DNA of 64,000 nucleotides from Seiridium cupressi (taxonomy: Eukaryota > Ascomycota > Sordariomycetes > Amphisphaeriales > Sporocadaceae): assembly GCA_036674765.1 (NCBI GenBank), contig JARVKI010000001.1, forward strand, positions 248,001-312,000. The letters run 5' to 3'. Each line of letters opens with the position of its first letter. The stretch's first letter is position 1. Positions 23,064 to 37,904 of the stretch are shown piece by piece. The notes under the pieces were generated by a model. That model ran no database searches and was not told where the DNA came from. It saw only the letters and a list, made by a program, of their open reading frames with translations. The position numbers and the translations under genes were made by a program.

Positions 23064-24081
23064 GGTGGAAACTGGTCTTTTGAGTGGCTGAATAGCTATA
23101 GAAGGAGGAATGAAAAGTGAGACAGGTCCCTGTAGGCGATTCAGCTTAAATATTCCTGGGGCAAGGGATTGCTTGTCTCTCACCTTGAATATGACACTAC
23201 CTGCAATGAGCTGCGGCGAAGCGCATTGAGTGGGACGCATGCTAGTTAGTGAGCCAACAACAGGCTAGATCAACCACGCTTAAACTTCTGCCTTATACTA
23301 GGTCCACTCGGGTCGAACGCGACCAAGGCAGCCACAGATGCAATTGCAGGTTGCCTGCAAATGAGATGAGGGAGAGAAAATCCAACAGGCCTCCTAGCCT
23401 TCTGCCCGGATTCAGCCAATCGCGGCGCCGTTCCTTGGGTTTGAGCACAGCCCTGACAGATGCCGCTATTCTGCTGAACAGCCCCACGCTACTGCAGCGG
23501 GAAAGGTGGCGTCGGGGCGAGTATAATGTAAGGTAAATGTAGCTCAGGTGGGACTTACCGAGCTGCTTACCTGTATCTACTGTACCTCTAACTAAACGTA
23601 GTACGCAGTTAGTGAACGGGGCAGTATAATGTAGGCATGCCATGTTCGTTTGTCGTTCCCTACAGACAACACACCACTGAAGCAGTGTCTGTCTGTATAG
23701 CCATACATTACATTTACGTCGACATTGCTCAAATCAGCCGGCGATGGTGTTCCGTTGAGTGTTGGCATGTTTGAATCCAGCGCGAGTCACCAAAATGCAA
23801 GTTCTGCCAGTCGGCGCATCTATTTCGTTGCCCATGTTCATGTTGTAGAGCGCGTCTGCCATTTTCATTCCCTCCAGTTTCCAAGTCAGACCATGGTTCG
23901 GCGATTGCGCACAATGTCGTGATGCATCATACTTGTGGGGTTTATAAGGCGGGCTCTTCTCTCGTCGAGCGCCGAACTCGTTCGGTTCCACTTCCGATCC
24001 CGCCGCGGCCAAATCTGAGCTTGATCGCAGTCTCCTGAATCTCCTCTCGGTTCGTCGTTGCTCGTCAAATCAGTGACCAAA
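23064..24081. promoter_or_regulatory. Divergent promoter region between AAA ATPase and secreted esterase
   Basis: One kilobase separates two divergently transcribed genes. It contains several short TACCT/AGGTA-type motifs around 23.53-23.62 kb and no coding-like frame. Shared regulation of both neighbours is possible but not shown. Confidence 0.4.
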
Positions 24082-25161
24082 ATGCTGCGATACGTAGTTT
24101 CCGCGCTTGGTGCTTCAGCTGCACTGGCGTCTCAGGTGGTATTATCGCCGCCTGTGCAGGCCCTGTTACCAGCAACTGGCAACCTCAAGTATGCGCTTCC
24201 GACCGAACGAACATTTCTCCTCAACGTGCCACCAGCATACGACCACACAGAGTCGCATCCTCTCGTGATCTCATTCCATGGTGGTATGTAAAGCTCTCTG
24301 GTCCCCCTTTGCATTATCGCCCATCTTACTGAAGCATTCTCAGCCGGCGGCTTCAGTGAAAAACAACAGCGTATCACGGAGCTCTCCGATCCGGCCTTGC
24401 GCATAGCGGGCAAGCCGTTCCTGACGGCCTATGCCCAGGGCGTCAACAACACGGAATGGAACATGAAGCATATATGGAAAGGGGCTCCATACGAGAATGG
24501 GACTGTGGATGATGTTTGTTCCCCAAAGTCTGCTCGGCCGGCCTGACTATCCATTTCTGACCCGTCTTAGATCGCATATGTCTACCATATCGTCGACACC
24601 ATCTCGGCGACTTACAAGGTCGACGCGAAGCGCATATATGCGTGTGGCAAGTCGAACGGCGGCGGCTTCACCGCCCTCCTGGCATGCAGACCGGACACTT
24701 CTGGTTTGATAGCCGCCTTCGCGCCCGTCTCACCCGCTTTATATCAAGGGACATTCTCGTTTCACAACTGCACACCATCGCGGCCCGCGCCCATATTTCA
24801 TGCACACGGCGTGGAAGACACGATAACACCATTCCATGGCCGCACCCCTGAGGAGGGCTCCTTCGGGCCCGAGCCGGACGTCAGACTATGGAGGCGGCAG
24901 TGGGCGGAGCGAAACGGTTGCAAGGGAAAGTACGATGGCGAATGGCCCGAACCTCGTGTTCTGGAGATCTACGAGGGTGTCTGGGAGGAAGTATGGGATT
25001 GCCCAGGTGCTGAGGTCAGGGCGTTGACTGTTGAGGGTCTGGGTCATGCTTGGCCAAGCACTCTCGGCTTAGACCTCTCCGGTTCACCAAACCACACGGC
25101 CAATTTCAACTTCACCAGTCCACATCTTCTAGATTTCTTTTCGCGGCATAGTCTTCCGTGA
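24082..25161 (+). CDS. Secreted CE1 / PHB-depolymerase-like esterase
   Basis: Three exons: 24082-24283, 24344-24513 and 24571-25161, giving about 320 aa. Introns of 60 and 57 bp have GTATGT and GTTTGT donors and CAG and TAG acceptors. The start is the ATG at 24082; the frame upstream has only a TTG. MLRYVVSALGASAALASQ is a signal peptide. The oxyanion block FHGAGGFSEKQQ is created across intron 1, and the nucleophile lies in CGKSNGGGF (GxSxGG). A His in GLGHAWPS and an Asp in HGVEDTITPF fit the remaining triad positions. The layout matches LpqC/feruloyl-esterase-like members of the alpha/beta hydrolase fold. Substrates could be feruloylated or acetylated plant polysaccharides or polyesters. 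An extracellular role is inferred from the leader and several N-glycosylation sites. Confidence 0.88.
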
Positions 25162-26034
25162 GACCGGTCCCTTTGAAGCGAGCCGACTACCGGTCTCGGG
25201 GATGATTTGATGGTGGCTGATAAGGGTGATACAGGGTGTGGAGGAAATGACGGCGTGTGAATATTGGCTTGCGAATTAGGATTGTTAAAATGAATGGGAC
25301 GGAGACTCTTTCCTATGAGACGGTAGGCTGCTTGCTTTTGGAAGAGCACTCAACATTATTGCAACGTACGTGACGGAATCCCGGTTTTATGTTATATATC
25401 CCCTCTAGGGAATTGGCGACACTCCAAACAAAGGTCAATGTCATCAATCACGTCTTGAACATACTCATCCAACGAAGACTTGAAGGCCTAGAGGTATGCA
25501 TAGTCGATGAATATTTCAATGTTTGTTATCTTTTGACGTATTAGCCGATGTTGAAACAAGACGAGACGTGACATTAGTCTTAGTCTACCCAAGCGTGCAT
25601 TCCTCGTGAGTCAAATTAGATCCCAATCAACATGGATCTCGATTCCTGCGATGGGCGGGTGCTCGAGGCAAGAAGCACTTTTCCTATATCCAATCGATTG
25701 GGGGAAGGGTTTCTGCCTTTCTTTCCTTTCTTTCCTTTCCCTCCCCACTTTTTATCTTTGCCTAAAGGTAGGTAGTTGGGCGTTCTGAGGAGAAAAAGAT
25801 GCAGTGCTGACAGCACAGCCTTAGAAGGATCGTCCCTCAGCCTTGGCGATCGTAGTGCCTTCTGTAGGGCTGTGCTATCATTGAGGTGAGACCGCGCATT
25901 ACATCTTACTACATCATTGAATCCTTCCATTTCCCCTAGATATACCGGAACCCCGTATTGCTTGGACACGTAAATTGTCAGATATTCAATTTTGCATTAT
26001 TCTCCCACATCAGCTGAGGAGTATATTCATCAAC
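25162..26034. other. Intergenic region with a CTTTC-rich microsatellite
   Basis: Contains the 3' flank of the esterase and the promoter of the tubby-like gene. A degenerate (TTTCC/TTTCT)n pyrimidine repeat lies at about 25716-25745. No gene is visible. Confidence 0.45.
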
Positions 26035-26883
26035 ATGGGCCGCAAGGAGTCTCCAGAGCGCAAGAATGGGCTGCCAGAAGAGGCCCCCCCGCCTTATTCA
26101 GAGGGCCCAGCCGGGACGTCCAGCGCATCTGCAGTTCTACCTCAGCCGTCAACAAGCCAGACACAACCGAAGCAGAACTACGAAGCGGGGCCGCCGGTAC
26201 AAATCAACCGTCAGTTTCCTGTTGCGTTTTCCGTGTACCATGGATCTACGTTTAGTCGGACGTACACGCTCGGAGAGCACCAGGCGCAACCTCTCTACGC
26301 TATTTCAACACACACGGGCTGGAGCGGCCAGCCAGATGTCGTACTGCACTCTGGTCCCAGCGACTCCTCTCCGCCGCTAGCCGGTGTTGATGCTGGCGCA
26401 TTCAGCCGCTCTGCCACCGTCGAGCTGCCACCACTCCCGGGATCTCGGCTTGCTGCTGCTCAGGAGCCCCTAAATTTCAGCGGCTTTTCTAATGGCACAC
26501 ACCGCTTCACCATCGAAGTCGGAAGCACTGGGCGCCGCGAGCCCTTTGAGTGGCGGCACAGTCACGGCGCCGAGGTGGATTCGCTGGGCGGCTCCTCGGC
26601 AGGATGGAAGCTCATACGGCTTGCCACCGATGCGCCTGGCGGAGAAGGGGCAGGCAATGGTGCTCATTTTGGGGGTGGAGGTCCTCAATCCAGTGATGGG
26701 AAGGAGGTTGTAGCCGTCTGGTCTAATGCACGCATGAGCATGAGCAAGATCTTGAACTTCAGATTTCTAGGGAGCGGCGCTACCGGCGTTTTGGGGGAGC
26801 GATGGGCTGTGATGGCCGTTATCACGGCGCTCAGGATATGGGACAAGGAGAGGAAAGCCTCGAACGGCGCTGCTGCTGCGTAG
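26035..26883 (+). CDS. Tubby C-terminal-like (LURP-one-type) fungal protein
   Basis: Single-exon frame; the first true ATG is at 26035 (MGRKESPERKNG), giving 282 aa. The N-terminal 50 residues are Pro/Ser-rich and contain EAPPPYSEG, a PPxY motif of the type bound by WW domains of NEDD4/Rsp5 ubiquitin ligases. From about residue 65 the protein has the beta-rich, repeating pattern of tubby C-terminal/LURP-one folds, with TYTLGEHQAQPLYAISTHTG and WSGQPDVVLHSG as recognisable fungal blocks. These folds bind membrane lipids or act as scaffolds; no catalytic residues are expected. A glycine-rich loop lies near GAHFGGGG. The fold assignment is by pattern only, and the function is unknown. Confidence 0.65.
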   Translation: MGRKESPERKNGLPEEAPPPYSEGPAGTSSASAVLPQPSTSQTQPKQNYEAGPPVQINRQFPVAFSVYHGSTFSRTYTLGEHQAQPLYAISTHTGWSGQPDVVLHSGPSDSSPPLAGVDAGAFSRSATVELPPLPGSRLAAAQEPLNFSGFSNGTHRFTIEVGSTGRREPFEWRHSHGAEVDSLGGSSAGWKLIRLATDAPGGEGAGNGAHFGGGGPQSSDGKEVVAVWSNARMSMSKILNFRFLGSGATGVLGERWAVMAVITALRIWDKERKASNGAAAA

Positions 26884-27379
26884 GGGCGCCGACTATGTGC
26901 CGGCCACTTGGGGGTCACGGAGAACCCACTGGTGCGATACGAGAGACTCGTCCCGTTCATTCAGATTAGCAAGAGGATACCCGAGGCGGGACAAGAAGAC
27001 GTTGGTCATGAAGACCCGGTTGCATTGTCTCAAAGAGTCGGCCAGAATTGCATAATTTATATACCATCCAGCAAAATTCCAAGCCTCAGTTGAGCACAAA
27101 CCAATAACATATTCGGGGCTCAATCGTAACGATGGTCCCAATATAGCAGGTGACCAGGTTCGGAGTAAGCTTCGGTACTCGTAACGAGGATCGGCTCCCC
27201 GCTGCCGCGCCATTTGTTACCGCCGTCCGAGATCATCATCGTCATTGTGATTCATTGTCATTATCGGTGAGATGGCAGCAGTCCATATTAAAGTATATAT
27301 TTGCAAGAGTCTTGTGCATCTCCTGTTTTCAGATATATCCACAGACCTCAAGCAACAATCGTAATTGACGGTCAGCAGT
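26884..27379. other. Short intergenic region
   Basis: 3' flank of the tubby-like gene and promoter of the M24 peptidase gene on the same strand. Nothing else is recognised. Confidence 0.4.
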
Positions 27380-28798
27380 ATGCGGGGTTTGGTTAGTGCT
27401 CTCTCGGGGGCCGCTGCGCTGGTCGCCGTCGTCAACAACGGCGCAGGCGCGACCGTTACCAGAACACCACAGATTCACACATTGCCGCCACTTCGGGAGC
27501 AGGCCAAGATAGTTGACGAGTGGACCGAGGAGCGCAAGGGACTCGTCCCCGAAATTCTGCGCAAATATGACATTGACGCCTGGCTGGTCAGCCAGCGTGA
27601 ATATGCCGAAGACACAACCTTCTGGGCGCTAAAGGACTTCATCCAGTTCTCAGCTCGCCGAAGAACAGCCCAGCTCTTCCTTGCCAGGGCCCCGGTGAAC
27701 GGGTCTACAGAGTACTCGTGGATCGACAACACACCACTCGTCTGGGAGGAACTGAAAGATATCCTCGATGCCGCGGCGCCGCGCACAATTGCGCTGAACA
27801 CTGCGTCGGAGCTGGCTTTCTCAGGCGGTTTGCATGCTGGAGAGAAGGACGCCATCGTGGCCGGACTCGGTAGCAAATGGGCTGACAAGTTTGTGCTCGA
27901 GCCAATGCTGGGCGTCGAGCTCATCGCCAGAATGGTAGACGACAGGCTGGAATGGTACCGCAAGCTCATGGAAACCGCTTGGGCTATCATTGAGGAGGGC
28001 TTCAGCAGCAAGACCATTGTTGCGAACAAGACGACCACCGAAGATGTCGTCTGGTGGATGAGGGAGAGGATACAGTCGCTCAACTACACCACTTGGTTCC
28101 AGCCTGGCGTGTTTATCCTGACAGAGGATGATCTACCTGCTGGACGGGAGGCTCCATTGGAGTCACCGGATCACCTCATCAGATACGGTGATATCATCCA
28201 TACGGACTTCGGGGTGACTGCTCTCGGGCTGAACACCGATACTCAGCACCTTGGCTATGTACTCAATCCTGGTGAAACGGCTGCCGACATCCCGCAAGGC
28301 TTCCTTGGCGGGCTGAAGAAGGTCAACCGACTCCAGGATATCACGAGGGAGAACATGAAGATCGGCTTGACTGGTAACGAGATCCTCAAAAATATCCTGG
28401 CGCAAGCGCATGAGGAGAGAATCGAGGGGAAGATCTACTGCCATGCCACTGGCGAGTTCGGCCACAGCGCCGGAACAGTGATCGGTGAGTTGTCTTCCAC
28501 TTGGTAGTCCTACGCTCTCAGACTGACATAAACGGCTGTAGGGATGACCAATCTCCAAGACGGCGTACCCGTCCTCGGTGACCTACCCTTGCTCAAGAAC
28601 ACATACTATAGTGTTGAGCTCTACGCTGAGCACTTCGTGCCCGAGAGGAACAGGACTATCCTCTTCCCACAGGAGGAGGACGTTTACTGGAACGAGGAAA
28701 CAGGGACTTGGGACTGGGTTTACGGTCAACAAACCGAGTTCCTTTTGATCTACCCACCAGGAGAAAGCGCTAAGACGGAGCATTCAGGGGAGCTATAG
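27380..28798 (+). CDS. Secreted M24-family peptidase (Xaa-Pro aminopeptidase / creatinase-like)
   Basis: Two exons (27380-28494 and 28542-28798) around a 47-bp intron with GTGAGT donor, CTGAC branch and GTAG acceptor. The intron falls inside the metal-site block, and splicing joins SAGTVIG to MTNLQDG. The first ATG is at 27380; [19 protein letters not shown] is a signal peptide, so the protein is probably secreted. A creatinase-type N-terminal domain ([18 protein letters not shown]) precedes the pita-bread domain. Candidate metal ligands are Asp in IIHTDFGV, His in the [10 protein letters not shown] block, Glu in SVELYAEHF and Glu in QQTEFLLI. The first of the usual two Asp ligands is replaced or shifted relative to canonical DxHxD spacing, so activity is not assured. 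About 456 aa. Confidence 0.85.
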
Positions 28799-30121
28799 GA
28801 GTGAGGAGGCAAAATCAGCTCGACTGTAATGGTGGATTCCTACCAAATTAGAGGCTTATATATATATACATATACCCGTCATTTACTGCCGAAACTCTGT
28901 AGCGGTGTCATTGATCGTTAATCTCATGATCCTGGGCTAAACGTTTTCGTGAACGTCTTATTGAGGACTTACCAAGGCTAGACAATGCTATCTTAGCTAC
29001 CAGATAAATATCCGCAAACGTCGCATCATTATTACATTTTTAGAAGTACTTTGACACTTATTAGTGGTTGGTATTTCGAATATGTTATTTATTTAATGCT
29101 TACCTTTGATAATAACAGCTAGGTTAACGTGTCCCTCCAAGCTCAATAGACAATAAGTTAGTTCGAAACAGCACGCACAGTTACTCATGAATTTTCAAAC
29201 TTTTTTGGGGATCAATTCTTCTATTTCCTCAAACTCAGATGTGTCTATTATGCGAAATACGGGAGTCAAGGTGTATAATGCTAGACTGTTTGCGATACAA
29301 GAGGAAAATGGTCCCTTCTAAATGCCTTCGCAGTGTCAGTTAGAAAGCACAATGAATTTTTGGTAATCAAGAATTCAAAAGCAACTCGAGACTAGAACAG
29401 ATATGTCATGATTTTTTTCTATAAGTCACGCGCAACGAGCCATGGTTGCAGATCGCGTTACTGCTTACACCAGCCAGTATCGGCGTATATAAGTGGCTTC
29501 ATAAGCACACAAGTCTGAGCTTGTTGGGATACTTTCACGGCTCTGCGAGCACAGCACGCAACATCATGCCTAGCTCAGAAAGATGAGACAAGCGCTTTGT
29601 CTTGTCCTACCTGTCGGCCGTGCCACTCCTTACTCGTGATGCTTCTGAACACTGTTGTCAGCACCCCTTTCCGAGTTTGTGTTAGGTGTGCCCCCACATG
29701 ATAGAAGAATTTGCCAAGCTGGCTTTATACATCCACAAGAGACGCCATCTGCTATTCATAGCCATATTCGTTACTAGACTTGAACAACTCTCACTGTATG
29801 AGGGAAGCCAAGCATATAGGCGGTGGAAGCTCCGTTTCTCAAATCAACACTTCTATCCATTCCAGATGATCTTGAGAATTACTGGGCTGAAATGAGAGAA
29901 CTCTAGTCACGCTTTATCCATCTCATTTTTTTGCCCCCCCTCCCCCCAACGAATAAACCGTAGAAGTCGAACTCCCGTATCCTCTTCATTATCTGTAGTC
30001 TCGACAGAATCGCTCTTTACCTCGGGAGCTTGTCGGGACATATTCCCAGGTGTACCGCTGTCTTCAACGTCATGAACCTCCGCAGCTAGGCGGTCCAATT
30101 TCGGGGCGGGGGAGAAGGAGA
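28799..30121. other. AT-rich intergenic region
   Basis: Lies between the convergently transcribed M24 peptidase (+) and SR kinase (-) genes. AT-rich, with a TATATATATA run near 28857. No family-like frame occurs. A homopolymer-rich C tract at 29934-29946 lies within the 3' flank of the kinase gene. Confidence 0.5.
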
Positions 30122-33172
<3,051 letters not shown>

Positions 33173-33384
33173 CCAGTGGGAGATGGCCCTTCTGTTGTGA
33201 TGATGGGCTTCAATCCATCCTTCTTCCTCTTTTTGCTCAGTGAAGAACTGCCATTGGCGCCGGCCATCAGGGGCGGCTCCGCTGGCGTCGAAGCTTGAGC
33301 TTCTGTCGGAGCTTGAGTGTCTCGCTGCTGAGCCTGTCCAGCTTTCGTACCCGCTGTCGCTTCTTGCGCTTGCGTGCCGTTCAT
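33173..33384 (-). CDS. First exon of a small basic protein of unknown function
   Basis: Starts at a true ATG (33384, MNGTQAQEATAG) and reads Ala/Gln/Thr-rich sequence, then a compact conserved-looking motif SLSKKRKKDGLKPIITTEG, before an excellent GTAAGT splice donor at 33172. The KKRKKD cluster is a possible nuclear localisation signal. The remainder of the gene was not resolved: several acceptors occur downstream (for example CTTCCAG near 33090) but none gives a long frame. The upstream leader carries a CAA repeat. I recognise the KKDGLKPII-type motif as recurring in small fungal hypothetical proteins, but no function can be assigned. Confidence 0.5.
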
Positions 33385-33621
33385 GGCGATCGTTTGCGTA
33401 GCCTACCCCGGGGTAGAACTCTACCAGTTATACAATGTTCGCGTCTAAAAGTCTATGCGGCCTCTTTGCGATGCGCACAAGCTATGGTGTCTGATGTGAA
33501 GCGTGGCTGTGCGATGCTGGAAACAGTCGGGCGATAACTGTGAACTGTGCTGAAATGCAGGATGCTGAATGCGACGCGCTCCGCTGAACTGATTGTGCCT
33601 GGTCGCAATTCGTTCGGGTTT

Positions 33622-33645
33622 GTTGTTGTTGTTGTTGTTGTTGTT
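33622..33645. repeat. (GTT)8 microsatellite, CAA repeat in the minus-strand leader
   Basis: Eight perfect GTT units. On the minus strand this is a (CAA)8 tract about 240 bases upstream of the ATG of the small basic protein, so it may lie in the 5' UTR. Unstructured CAA tracts in leaders are known to support translation initiation; a role here is inference. Confidence 0.85.
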
Positions 33646-36600
33646 AGATCCAACATATGACCACAGTAGCTTCCTTCTGACTCCTATGCTTCCAAATTCA
33701 TAGAGCGCAAGACTGGGCGTGATTTATAACTGCTGAGGCAGCGGTGATTGTGTCGGAGGCGAGGATTCGAAGAGGCGACCAAGATATCGCGACTGGCGAT
33801 AAGTCAATGGGGGGTGAGTGGATGACGGATGGCGGGGGAGGCTGAAATTTGGAGCTCTGTTCACAGGGTGGACACAGGCTTGCTCGGAGGTGTAATGTTT
33901 CGCAGATTCAAGGAGCCGCTGGAGGATCTTAGGACGTCATGGCAATCCAAGCTTGTTTTGTCTTTGGTATCGCGTGCATTTACTTCATGGGGCATATGTC
34001 GGCTTGCTTGGTGTATTTCTGTGGCTGGGCCGGAAATGACGTGAACATCAAATACAGGAAACGAGTAAGTCTATTGGTCGTTTATAGCAAAGAAACTATA
34101 GCGAGGCCCGAGCCAAGGGAAGGTATATGATATGGGCAATGCACAAAGAAAAGCCCGAGCTGGATAAGCAGAGGATGACTGGAGAACTAGAGAGGAGAGA
34201 GAGAAGAAGAAGAAATTCGAGCAATGACTCGAATTGGTGGGCTGGCGCGTTTATCCGAAATGAGTAGAATGGCCATGCGAGGCGCGATGTCTGACGCTTA
34301 GGTTGCTGCCAGACAAGCAAACCCTCCAGTTTCACTTGAAGCCGCAGTCGGCAGCCGCTAGATACAGTTCGCAATTCTGGCCCGCGACTGTGCCCTACAG
34401 TTGTGGCGATGGAGCTGGCCATGTGTTTGCCAGGAAGCTCGTACTGTCCCCTCCGTCCCCTTGGCAACTTTGAAGTATGACCTCAGAGTGGCCCGCAATC
34501 CTCCTGTGCAACGCTGTGTTCTTGCTCTTCGGACGTGGAGTTGCACTGCATACCCCTAAGGCTTCTCGGCGTCGATGGGGAGTTATATTTGGCCCCGGAT
34601 CAAAGCACTCGTCTTCTTCACCTGCTCGAGCCTCTGAGAGCCTATCGGACAGTATGCTCTCACGAATTGGCGGGACTGATGGTTGAGAAAGCAGTCGTGA
34701 CCAAATGGTATTCATTTTGCACTGCCGGCCCCCGATCTGCGACCTGTGAGCTGCTATCGGCGCTTTCGAATTGGGCAATCCGACAAAGTGGTTCTTAGGT
34801 GGGAACTACGTATGCGAGCTCCCTGTCTCAATTTCTCGACTGAGAAAGCCAGAGAAAGGCACCTGGAAACACCAAATCCACGTAGACAGTCAAGCTTGGT
34901 ATTGCAAAGCGTTCAATCGCCATGCATCAAGTCATGGCAAATCTATGGATGGCGTGGATGGCAAAGGCTGTATTGAGATCCACAGTCCATCACATTCAGC
35001 ATCTGTCATATGAGCTTCTCTTTGGTTTCCCGTGGTCATGAGCTCTCCAGAGCTGGGAAATGTGGATTCGGGAGTAAAGCATTCCACTTGAAAACACCCT
35101 CGCAGAATGGTCCAGGTGCTACTAAATGCGATCAGAACCTGAGACGTTCGAGGCCCGATTCGCGATATCCCATCCGTGATCAGCCCAATGACTTGCGCAT
35201 CAGTCCACATACGCCCAGAAACAGGCACAATGGCGTCATGCCTCCACAAGCGGGGTGCGACTCGGCTCGGGCATCTGCCAGGCCTCTTCCACCCCACTTC
35301 AGGCCGTTTGGTCGGAAACAAAGCAAGAGCCTGCCATTGGTCATCATGTTTTTGCGGACTGCTCGTGATATGCCAAGAAGCTCATGCTCAAGGCCTCACC
35401 GATCGTAAACCAAATGCAGGCCCAAAACTTTGTGCTCGCAGCAGTGGGATGTCCCGTGGAGTGCTAGCTACCGCATAGGGAACCTCTCAAATTTCAATTG
35501 CGGCCCGCTGCAAGTGGGAAATCGCTGAGGATCTAGAACGTCGAGTCCAGTCCAGTCCATGCAGGTAATTGATATCATTGGCAAAGCAAATCTGTGACCA
35601 TAAGCAGCCGCCGAGTAGGGTTACCGATGCCCGTCGAACTCTCTTTGACGCGGACTTCCCGTGAGTCTCGTCCCTGAACTCTGCTTTTATCTTGCTCCCC
35701 AGTGTGTTTCATCACCCCTCAGGTTGCCCTTCGTAGTAGACGTGTAAAATCTGTCTTCTTGCCCCTTGCGTCTGTTTCTGCGTGGATTTGTCGTGAAATG
35801 ACCAGACAGACTAACTATGAGTACCTATACACTCCAGGTACTCAGAACTGCTTCCATGCGCAAGTCACAATGGTGAATCCTTTGGTCATATGTCAAATAT
35901 ATTATCTCAACACGGCTCTTGATATTGTTCAAGTACGTCGTCAGCTGTATGGGTCCCAGAGGTAGCTTCTAGTCTAGATTATATGAAGCAATATTCCGGA
36001 AACGCATAGCCGTTTCCAGCACGCGGGCCCGTGTAAAGCTATGACAATGAGGTGCGCCCAACGATTCTTTAGCGCCGACCTTGTACGACAACCTCGTAAC
36101 TTTACCTCGAAGCTTTCCCTATACATATTGGTCTGTTCGTGAGACGTCCCCTAAGCATTCCTTTTTGTTTGGGTGGCTTCGTACATTCGGAGAGATCCTT
36201 AGATGTAAGACTCTTTGTAACGGGGGTTGGCCTAACAATTGGCAAGAGATTGTCATGCAGCTGTTCTGACACGGCCTAGTATATACTGACCCTGCTCAAG
36301 ATGAGACATGCCGTCTACCACTATATATGCTAGCTAGCATACCGCGAGGGCCATCGGAGCAATTTTTGGGTGTGAAAATCGATTAGACATTCTAGTAAGA
36401 AAACAAAATCATGTTGAATACAACGAACGACAGCCCGTGTCCAGCCGAAGTCGCTGGTAATCCACACGAATCACCCGTAACGGCCTCATGATGCTTTAGA
36501 AGTTATCCAGGACAGAATTTCCGAATTGGGCTTTATCGTTTCTCACGTTATTGTGCTGGTCGATAGCTATTAGTCGAGGATGTAGAATACTCTTCCCGTC

Positions 36601-37360
36601 TCCAGAGACGACCTCAAAGTTTAGTTGGCGTGACGTCCAAGGTAGAAGCGACGGAATCACTCGGCTTGGATCACATGGAGGTATCTTTCACAGTGTATTA
36701 CTGCAATATCGACTAGAGCCCTAATTTTTCATTACCAAAAGACTCAAAAGACTAAAGCTATTTACGGTTAGATTTTAAGGGGTCGTTATTATGTAGACAA
36801 TATCATGGGCGGCAAAGCACTTGGATATGTGCAAAATGTATCAGCCTCATGATTGTAGGTGCTCCCTCCATATAGTGTCGTCTTTGGTACATTTTGAGAC
36901 TTAACACCAGTAAGAACCTTTGCTTGAGTTCCATCGCCCCCTAGTGAAGGTTGGAGATAAGGTTTTTGAACACGTCCCTCAAATTCCAAAGAAACTACCT
37001 GACATACCTCTTGCACGAATGGTGAAAATTCGAGCCAGGACTGTTTACTACTCATGAACACTAACATGGTGCTCAGTTCATTTATGTGTGTTCTCATCTA
37101 TTTCAACTTACTGAAGATGGGTCACTTTATGTCCTCGTTCGCCACTTGGGAACAACCACTTCGGAAGAACTGAAAGGGTTCTTACCAACAAATAAAGCTT
37201 ATGTCGGATCTATATACTCTTGACTCTCTACGATTGACCCAAATCATTATAGGTGACAATAGTATCTTCATTCTCACCCGGGTTATGATTTGACTTGCCC
37301 GAACGCGAATACCATTGTCCATTTGGGAAAGTAAAAGACGAGTCTTTGAAAATTTGTCGA

Positions 37361-37904
37361 CTAGGTTTCCAAACCACGCACCTTACGAATTCTTAATAAG
37401 CATCGACCATTCTTTGACACTCGAGCCTCCGTTCTGGATCTCACTGGTGGCGTCAACGCGCCCCTTGCCAACAGTAATTTCCTGGACGGTCTGAATTCGC
37501 AATGCTTATACAAAGGTATGACGTCCTCCGATGTCACCTTGAGCCAAACGCTCAAGTCTTCCTGTCGAGCGAATTTCAGGTACGGTCGAACGACGGCGAA
37601 TACGGCTTGGATATTGGGATTTCGGCCGGGAGAGTCAAGGTGGTAACGGACGAATTATGGCTATTGGTGCTGAACCTTGCGACAGTAAGATGGTTCCGAT
37701 ATATTTTGTCTTCGCGTTTCGGACCTCTTCCCATTTCTTTTTGATAGAGTCGGACTCGCTATCATCACTTTTGAGCATCAGCACCGCAGAATGGTACATA
37801 CCTGAACCTAATTGGACCGCGGTCCACCCTCCCGTGAAGATTCTCTTCTGAAAGCAACTGTGGAAGGAACAAGTTGGAAGGCTGTCGCCGGGACGTTTAT
37901 GCAT
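37361..37904 (-). pseudogene. Degraded GNAT N-acetyltransferase-like fragment
   Basis: Two overlapping minus-strand frames each look like part of one acetyltransferase. Upstream, a frame with FTGGWTAVQLGSGMYH and AKTKYIGTIL corresponds to the middle of a fungal GNAT domain. Near 37650 the similarity moves to another frame with AVVRPYLKFARQEDLSVWL followed by KVTSEDVIPLYKHCEF, which matches the common motif pattern LWLEAT-E-VPLYEK-GF at the end of GNAT domains. The acetyl-CoA P-loop (R/QxxGxG/A) was not found. The frame change and missing parts indicate a pseudogene. The assignment rests on pattern memory only. Confidence 0.4.
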
